Shown here in pieces: positions 58,895 to 64,000 of a DNA stretch of 64,000 nucleotides (position 1 is its first letter; each line of letters opens with the position of its first letter). The notes under the pieces are model-generated. The model worked only from the letters and a program-made list of their open reading frames with translations. It searched no databases and was not told the DNA's origin. The stretch is taken from positions 1-64,000 of the forward strand of contig CAKPIT010000004.1 of the NCBI GenBank assembly GCA_934162445.1. The letters run 5' to 3'. This DNA comes from an uncultured Bacilli bacterium (GTDB taxonomy: Bacteria; Bacillota_I; Bacilli_A; RF39; UBA660). The position numbers and the translations under genes are program-made.

Positions 58895-60172
58895 TTAATA
58901 TATTTGCTCATTTAAGCAGAAGATGGCATAAATAGGAAGATACCTAACACTTTTTTTGGTACTAAAATTATTTTCAGTGACACGGTAAGCTTCGGTTACA
59001 ACATATTTTTTCATGAAAACAGATAAGCTTTTTACTTTTGATCCTTGCTTAGTGGCTAATTCAAGAGGAATTATTTTACCAAGGCGATTTTGAATAACAA
59101 AGTTAACTTCAGCCTTGCCATCTGATTGATAGTAATATAGGGAATAACCAGCTTCTACTAAAGTGTGGGCAATATGATTTTCATAAAGAGCTTCTTTAAT
59201 ACTCTCATCAATCATAAGTCGAGATTTTGTTAAACTGTAGCGGGTACTTAACAAGCCATCATCAGGTAGATAAAGTTTGAAACTATCAAGTTCACGACAA
59301 CTTGATAATGGGGATTTGGCAACTTTGATTTTATATGAACGATAAACCATTTGATTAAGGGTTAAATAATTGATAGCACTTTCATATTCTTTGGCTCTTT
59401 TTCCTTGGCCTAGTAGACCATATTGAAATTTTTTATTTTCTTTGGCTAGTTGTCTTGGAATACTTTCAATTACTTCATCACTACGTTCAATATCAATTAG
59501 ATTAGTGCATTTCAATAATTCGGATTTGTTGATATCAAAGATTCGTTCTTTGATACTATCAATGTATCCTGATTCTTTTTGATCAACATAAGCTTTAATA
59601 ACTTCGGGAAAACCACCGGTAATTAAATAGTCATAGAATAAATCTAGAGCTTTGGCATGAACACTACAACTTTTATGGTTATGATAAGCATATTTTATTT
59701 TCTCACTAACCTCGCTATTACCGGTAGCCCATAAAAATTCTTCATAATCCATTTTAACCATGGCTTTATATTGAAATTCTTCACCTCTAAATTTTAATAG
59801 AGCATCACGATTGGATGTTATTCCTAGAATATGATAATCATTTTTGGCATAACCAAATAATTTGATACCTTTGATGATCTCTTCTTTAATAATATTATCA
59901 AAGATGATTAGAGTCTCATTTTTAACAATGGGAACTTCACAAATAATACTTAAGGCTTCAATTAAACGGGGAATTGATTTTTCTCTTTTAAAAAGATCAA
60001 TTAAAAGATCATTATGATTGGTATTGAAATAGGCGATATATTTATAATGCTTTTTTCCAAAATCAAGAGCACTATAAGTCTTACCTATTTGTCTTGTTCC
60101 AACTAGTAAAAGGGGCTTTCTAATTAAATCATTTTTCCATTTTAATAGATATTTTGTTATTTTTCGTTCCAT
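58895..60172 (-). CDS. AAA_14/DUF4143-type ATPase with degenerate sites
   Basis: The 425-residue protein has the layout of the AAA_14 + DUF4143 family: an N-terminal P-loop domain with GTRQIGKT (Lys31), a winged-helix part and a C-terminal PD-(D/E)XK nuclease-like fold (about 330-400). Two active-site changes are visible: the Walker B strand reads LIIFDN, with Asn where Glu should activate water, and the nuclease strand reads AEVNFV, with Asn for Asp, followed by LELATK rather than the usual ExK. It may bind ATP and DNA without turnover. The biological role of the family is unknown, and it is often horizontally spread. It has its own promoter at 60206. Confidence 0.8.
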   Translation of the reverse strand: MERKITKYLLKWKNDLIRKPLLLVGTRQIGKTYSALDFGKKHYKYIAYFNTNHNDLLIDLFKREKSIPRLIEALSIICEVPIVKNETLIIFDNIIKEEIIKGIKLFGYAKNDYHILGITSNRDALLKFRGEEFQYKAMVKMDYEEFLWATGNSEVSEKIKYAYHNHKSCSVHAKALDLFYDYLITGGFPEVIKAYVDQKESGYIDSIKERIFDINKSELLKCTNLIDIERSDEVIESIPRQLAKENKKFQYGLLGQGKRAKEYESAINYLTLNQMVYRSYKIKVAKSPLSSCRELDSFKLYLPDDGLLSTRYSLTKSRLMIDESIKEALYENHIAHTLVEAGYSLYYYQSDGKAEVNFVIQNRLGKIIPLELATKQGSKVKSLSVFMKKYVVTEAYRVTENNFSTKKSVRYLPIYAIFCLNEQIY

Positions 60173-60205
60173 AAAGTGTGTTCACCTCCCACATCTTATA
60201 ATATA

Positions 60206-60234
60206 AGTATATTTTTAAAAAAATAAAAAGTCAA
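60206..60234 (-). promoter_or_regulatory. SigA promoter of the ATPase-gpmA unit
   Basis: Reverse strand: TTGACT (60229-60234), 17-base spacer, TATACT (60206-60211), about 34 bases before the ATPase ATG. gpmA follows 13 bases after the ATPase and is probably read from here too. Confidence 0.7.
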
Positions 60235-60246
60235 GAATTAATTGCT

Positions 60247-60273
60247 AAAAAAAAGACTATTACTGCTTGTCTT
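60247..60273 (-). terminator. Weak terminator after spo0A
   Basis: A 5-bp stem AAGAC/GTCTT (60253-60257 with 60269-60273) is followed on the reverse strand by T8. The stem is short, so termination may be partial. Confidence 0.35.
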
Positions 60274-61048
60274 ATTGTCTTACTCCTTCTTTATGAAATT
60301 CTAAACGCAACTTATCGGCAACGGTTACAATAAATTCGGAGTTGGTGGGCTTGGCTTTATCTATATCAACACTGTGGCCAAAAATATCTTCCATCAGCTG
60401 CCAATTACCACGATTCCAACTGACCTCAATAGCATGGCGAATAGCCCGTTCTACTCTTGAGACAGTGGTATCAAATTTACTAGCAATATCAGGATATAAT
60501 TCTTTAGTAATACCACCAATAACTTCCGGATGTTCATATAAAACGGTTATTCCTTCTCTTATATACTGGTAACCTTTAATATGTGATGGTACTCCTAATT
60601 CATGAAGAATCTTAGTAATTGATACTTGTAAATTATTATATTTCATATCAATTGTCTTCTTATCATAATCGTTTTTACTACTACACTCTAAAATGCGTTT
60701 TTCAAGTTCGGTTAACTCGAATGGTTTTAAGATATAATAACTAATACCAAGTTCACTGGCTTCTCTTATTACTTCACTTGTATTAAATGAAGTTAATACA
60801 ATTACTTTTTTATCAATATTCTTCTTTTTCATATCTTTTAGGACACTGATACCATCTTTATTTGGCATAATTAAATCTAAAAGAATAAGATCATATTCAC
60901 TTTCGTTTTCTTCAATCAGTTTGAAGCCGGAGATACCATCATTTGCTGTTAAACTTATTGTAATTTCTTTATTATCCTTAAAATATTCTTTAACCATGTT
61001 GACTAATTCAATATTATCATCAATCATTAATACGTTGGTTTTTTTCAT
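60272..61048 (-). CDS. spo0A: Sporulation master regulator Spo0A
   Basis: Spo0A~P starts sporulation. The 258-residue protein has a receiver domain with LMIDDN near 8-13, the phosphorylated Asp in LILLDLIMPNKDG near 57, Thr in VLTSFN and Lys in ILKPFE. After a linker comes the Spo0A-specific DNA-binding domain, with LGVPSHIKGYQYIREGI, FDTTVSRVERAIRHAIEVSWNRGNW and NSEFIVTVADKLRLE. The ATG at 61048 has AAGGAG upstream. No spoIVB precedes it, unlike in B. subtilis; tpiA is upstream instead, behind a terminator. A 0A box lies in the promoter region. Confidence 0.97.
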   Translation of the reverse strand: MKKTNVLMIDDNIELVNMVKEYFKDNKEITISLTANDGISGFKLIEENESEYDLILLDLIMPNKDGISVLKDMKKKNIDKKVIVLTSFNTSEVIREASELGISYYILKPFELTELEKRILECSSKNDYDKKTIDMKYNNLQVSITKILHELGVPSHIKGYQYIREGITVLYEHPEVIGGITKELYPDIASKFDTTVSRVERAIRHAIEVSWNRGNWQLMEDIFGHSVDIDKAKPTNSEFIVTVADKLRLEFHKEGVRQ

Positions 61049-61082
61049 CTTTTCTCCTTCCATATACTACCTACGCATTTTA

Positions 61083-61138
61083 ATTATATAACAGATACTA
61101 AAAATATGGTAGAGAAAAAATTAGGATGTTTTGTCGAA
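61083..61138 (-). promoter_or_regulatory. spo0A promoter region with perfect 0A box
   Basis: TTTGTCGAA on the + strand (61130-61138) matches the Spo0A binding consensus at all positions. A TATAAT -10 lies on the reverse strand at 61083-61088, about 35 bases before the ATG; no good -35 was found 17 bases from it, as is common for activated promoters. The arrangement suggests autoregulation by Spo0A~P. Confidence 0.65.
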
Positions 61139-61140
61139 TA

Positions 61141-61172
61141 TAAAAATACTAACTAATATTAGTTAGTATTTT
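61141..61172. terminator. Terminator between tpiA and spo0A
   Basis: A perfect 26-base palindrome (61145-61170) is flanked by A- and T-runs on both sides. The tpiA TAG stop (61149-61151) is inside one arm. Confidence 0.85.
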
Positions 61173-61838
61173 TTGAAGTTCAGTGATATTTCTTGAACTA
61201 TTGCCTAAAAGTAAACCATCAAGAGAAGGTATAGTTTTTAAAGAAGACACTGTTTGACTCGTGACACTTCCTCCATACAATACTTTGGTATTATATTCTT
61301 TTTTTAGATTAGTGATAATAAAATCAAGAAAAGAAGTGGGCGGAAGAGTGTTAGTTCCAATGGCACTAACAGGTTCATAAGCTATGTAATAGTTAGAAAT
61401 ATTTAAGTCTTTTAGAAGATAATTTAATTCATTTTTTAAGGTTTTTAATGTTTGCTCTTTATTGTTTGTAAATGGAAGATCCCCGATACAAATAATGGGA
61501 ATAAGATCTTCCTTGATTGCTCTTGTTAATTTTTGTTTACTAATTTCTAAAGTTTCATTCATTTTAAGTAAGCGATCACTATGATTAATAAGAACATATT
61601 TAACATTTAATGATTTTAGCATCGAAGCAGGAAGTTCGCCGGTATAGTTTCCTAAATCCTTACAACTAACATCTTGGGAACCATAAAGAAAGTTTTTTGA
61701 TTCTAAATAAGGAAGATAACAATTGCTAGGAATTAAGATAAGATTATGGCTATAGGTTTTTAGGGTTTCATATTCTTTTAAATAGGCAAGAAACTCTTCT
61801 TTTTTTAGATTACTTTTATGATTTAGAATTACGATCAT
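61149..61838 (-). CDS. tpiA: Divergent triosephosphate isomerase
   Basis: TIM interconverts dihydroxyacetone phosphate and glyceraldehyde 3-phosphate. The catalytic residues can be traced: Asn and Lys in LNHKSN (usually GNWKMN), His in VLINHSDRL (usually GHSERR), Glu in IAYEPVSAIGT and the phosphate-binding YGGSV and GLLLGNSS. At 229 residues it is about 20 shorter than normal and clearly divergent; it could have altered kinetics or a different substrate, and a standard copy may exist elsewhere. It overlaps the glycosyltransferase gene by 23 bases. Confidence 0.85.
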   Translation of the reverse strand: MIVILNHKSNLKKEEFLAYLKEYETLKTYSHNLILIPSNCYLPYLESKNFLYGSQDVSCKDLGNYTGELPASMLKSLNVKYVLINHSDRLLKMNETLEISKQKLTRAIKEDLIPIICIGDLPFTNNKEQTLKTLKNELNYLLKDLNISNYYIAYEPVSAIGTNTLPPTSFLDFIITNLKKEYNTKVLYGGSVTSQTVSSLKTIPSLDGLLLGNSSRNITELQKILTNIS

Positions 61839-63075
61839 TTAAATTACTCCTTTTTCGATTCTTTAGACTTGTTAATAGTTTGTTAACAATGTTTTGCCGT
61901 TTCAAATGATTAGCAATGGCAACATTATAGACTTCAAGAGCATTAGTACCAAATGTTTCAATGGAAAACTTTTTAATGGAAGGACAGGCTTTACTAGCTA
62001 GGGATTCTAGTTCTTTAGTATTTTCTGATAACTCATCTAGAATTTTTATACATTCTATTTCATCTTGGAAGATGCGACCATTAAAATTATCAATAACAGC
62101 ACTTTTGAAGGCTAAATCATCAATACAAATGACAGGAAGAGATGATGCTAAAGCTTCAATTACAGTTAAACCTTGAGTTTCTGTTTTGGAAGCAGTGATA
62201 AAAGCATCAGCCATTTGATAATAACTAGGCATGCTATTCCATACAACTTTACCAGTAAATTTAATACGGTCTTCTAGATGGCGACTTTTAACTTCTTCTT
62301 TATATTTCTCTTCATCAGGACCATAACCTACAATTATTAACTTGATATTTTTATTTTTTGTTTGTTCAAGACAATCAAAGAGGAATGGAACATTTTTTTC
62401 TTGGGCAAGACGACCGACAAACACAATCGTAAAGTCTTTTCTTTTGATGTTATATTGCTTCTTTAATTTAGCTATTTCTTGTTTATTAGCATACTCTTTA
62501 TAAAATCTTTTGGCATCGACTCCAGTTGGTACTACATATATATCTTTATCATAGTGATACTCATCACGGAATAACTGATAGGTTTTCATGGTTGGCACAA
62601 TAAAAGCATCGGCAGTATTATCACAATAAAATTTACTTAAGTATTCAACGGCTTTTTTACATCCTAAATCAAAGTATTTATGATTTCTTGAAACGTAATA
62701 GGTGTAATCGCGATACATAGTATGATAAGTGTGTACTAAAGGAATATTATATTGTTTGGCAAATAGTCTGGCAAAAATTCCCATGCTTAATTCAGTATGA
62801 GAATGAATAACATCTAAATCCCAAGATTTTATTTTATTAATAACTTTCAAAGGATAAATAATAGTCATACGATAATCATAAATACCTAAAGGGATACCCG
62901 GTATTTGAAGTATTTTACTTTCTTCACTGTAATTATAATCTTTAGCAGTTTGGCCAACAGTTACAACATAAACGGTATGACCTTTACTAACAAGGATATC
63001 TCTTAGGGTTTCAACACTGGTACTAACACCATTAACAAATGGTGGATATGAATCTGTAAATAGACCTATTCTCAT
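61816..63075 (-). CDS. Glycosyltransferase family 4, diacylglycerol glucosyltransferase-like
   Basis: The 419-residue protein has a GT-B fold: MRIGLFTDSYPPFVNGVSTSVETL and GHTVYVVTV in the first domain, HTYHTMYRDYTYYV near 118, then VFVGRLAQEKN near 225, FTGKVVWNSMPSYYQMADAFITASKTETQGL and VIEALA, the nucleotide-sugar site with the EX7E pattern. It resembles the enzymes that add glucose to diacylglycerol (membrane glycolipids, lipoteichoic acid anchors), but the exact sugar and acceptor are inferred. It overlaps the next upstream gene by 4 bases and tpiA by 23, so all three form one unit. Confidence 0.85.
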   Translation of the reverse strand: MRIGLFTDSYPPFVNGVSTSVETLRDILVSKGHTVYVVTVGQTAKDYNYSEESKILQIPGIPLGIYDYRMTIIYPLKVINKIKSWDLDVIHSHTELSMGIFARLFAKQYNIPLVHTYHTMYRDYTYYVSRNHKYFDLGCKKAVEYLSKFYCDNTADAFIVPTMKTYQLFRDEYHYDKDIYVVPTGVDAKRFYKEYANKQEIAKLKKQYNIKRKDFTIVFVGRLAQEKNVPFLFDCLEQTKNKNIKLIIVGYGPDEEKYKEEVKSRHLEDRIKFTGKVVWNSMPSYYQMADAFITASKTETQGLTVIEALASSLPVICIDDLAFKSAVIDNFNGRIFQDEIECIKILDELSENTKELESLASKACPSIKKFSIETFGTNALEVYNVAIANHLKRQNIVNKLLTSLKNRKRSNLNDRNSKS

Positions 63076-64000
63076 TTTATATCACCTTCTTTATGAAAAC
63101 TAAATAAAATACCGCCAAGAATCATTCCTAAATAATAAGTTATAAAACGCCAAATAATCATGATGGCACTGATGGTGTTATATGGAAGAAAGTTGGCAAA
63201 TACTTGCATAAAACCGTATTCAATTCCCCCTGTTGCTCCCGGAATAGGAACAAAGGAACCAATTAAGAGAACATAGGCACTAGCAACTACTGAGGTTATG
63301 ACATTTAGTGAAGTATAATCATGAAGGCTATAAACTAGCATTAAAGGAATAGCATAATAGCATATTAAACCAATAAGATTTAAGATGATACCAAGAACAA
63401 AAAGACCTTTTTTTTCTTTAACTTCTTTAGTACATTTATGAAAATCTTCTAAACGTTCTTCCCATTTTGCTAAAGTTTGTTCTTTATTTTTGATAAAATG
63501 TAATTTATTACCAAGCTTCATGATTAGATTTAAAATAAATTTAGTAAATTTTTGACTTAAAGCAATAAATAACAAAAAGAAAGCAACAAGGGTATTAATT
63601 AGGAATCCTAAAATTATTAAATTAGTAAGAACCTTATTGTAAGTTAGAATATTATTTAAAAAGTTATAAACAACAGCAAATAATCCAAAAATAACAAGGG
63701 CTAATTGATAAACGATAAAGTTTTGCATAATGATATTAGTCGCTTTAGTATACCGAAAGCCATGGTTTTTTAACATATATATTTCCATGGGTTGACCGCC
63801 AGTAGAAAAAGGAGTAATTCCATTAAAAAATTGGGTTATTATCATATGATTTAAGGCTTCTTTAAAGGGTAATTTTTCTTTATCATTAACCCATAGATAA
63901 TTAACAGCGGTATGAAAGATTAAATAACCAAAATATAATAAAAGGGCTATTAGAATATATTTTAAATCCATTGTTTGGATAATATTTATTACTTCTTTAA
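63072..64000 (-). CDS. LPG-synthase-like flippase membrane protein, 5' end cut by window
   Basis: The protein has about six to seven hydrophobic segments and the family marks GITPFSTGGQPMEIYMLKNHG near the start and GSFVPIPGATGGIEYGF near the end. These belong to the lysylphosphatidylglycerol synthetase/UPF0104 membrane domain. The lysyl-transferase domain of MprF is absent, so it is the membrane part alone. The first Met in the frame, at 63971, has no ribosome site, and the frame stays open to the window edge, so the true start lies outside. With the glycosyltransferase it may handle glycolipids; this is inferred from the neighbourhood. Confidence 0.82.
   Translation of the reverse strand, partial: KEVINIIQTMDLKYILIALLLYFGYLIFHTAVNYLWVNDKEKLPFKEALNHMIITQFFNGITPFSTGGQPMEIYMLKNHGFRYTKATNIIMQNFIVYQLALVIFGLFAVVYNFLNNILTYNKVLTNLIILGFLINTLVAFFLLFIALSQKFTKFILNLIMKLGNKLHFIKNKEQTLAKWEERLEDFHKCTKEVKEKKGLFVLGIILNLIGLICYYAIPLMLVYSLHDYTSLNVITSVVASAYVLLIGSFVPIPGATGGIEYGFMQVFANFLPYNTISAIMIIWRFITYYLGMILGGILFSFHKEGDIK

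Overview
The window is a low-G+C, gene-dense stretch of a spore-forming member of the Bacillota, probably class Bacilli in the broad sense (Erysipelotrichia/RF39-like uncultured gut lineages are my guess; no database could be searched). Supporting signs are the Bacillus-type 16S 5' end, Shine-Dalgarno AGGAGG starts, FemX/MurJ/LiaF-type wall genes, Spo0A, SpoIVA, an alpha/beta SASP, a SpoVIF-like protein and a Cse60-like protein. UGA is a normal stop (for example at the ends of secY and of the gene at 63072), so the mycoplasma code is not used although ribosomal protein L30 is missing. No prophage, insertion sequence, CRISPR array or tRNA was seen.
Layout. 1-435: the 5' end of a 16S gene leaving the window leftward, with a leader and three equally built promoters. 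436-3508: nucleotide phosphatase, DUF308 and LiaF-like membrane proteins, GpsA. 3649-5778: small regulator, Der GTPase, SpoVIF-like protein behind a SigK-like promoter. 5797-12842: DUF2974 hydrolase, SpoIVA (SigE-like promoter), EngB, NrnA, two tandem acetate kinases. 12935-15299: a TasA-like secreted protein and a SASP. 15313-23691: ThiI with its cysteine desulfurase, LigA, a nucleotidyltransferase, PcrA. 23782-28143: a surface locus with a thioester-domain adhesin, a sortase-like enzyme, a membrane protein and a DUF2935-like gene behind a SigE-like promoter. 28188-31189: YtxH/YtxG-like proteins, an acidic linker protein, a lipoprotein, TrmB. 31681-38812: four FemX-like lipid II aminoacyltransferases around a MurJ-type flippase and a truncated Nudix gene. 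38809-41811: Cse60 and LeuS. 41901-56041: the S10-spc-alpha ribosomal operon, transcribed leftward from one recognisable promoter. 56071-64000: a Fic protein with Gln for the catalytic His, DinB, GpmA, a degenerate AAA/DUF4143 ATPase, Spo0A with a perfect 0A box, a divergent TpiA, a glycosyltransferase and an edge-truncated LPG-synthase-like membrane protein.
Working together: the translation genes, glycolysis/acetate genes (TpiA, GpmA, two AckA) and wall genes (FemX set, MurJ, sortase, adhesin) fit a fermentative, host- or community-associated anaerobe. Scattered single sporulation genes carry promoter-like sites that match the sigma factor expected from Bacillus (SigE for spoIVA, SigK for spoVIF, a weaker SigG-like site for the SASP, Spo0A boxes at spo0A and cse60), so the sporulation cascade appears readable from this sequence alone. 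Many stop codons lie inside the terminator hairpins, a sign of tight packing.
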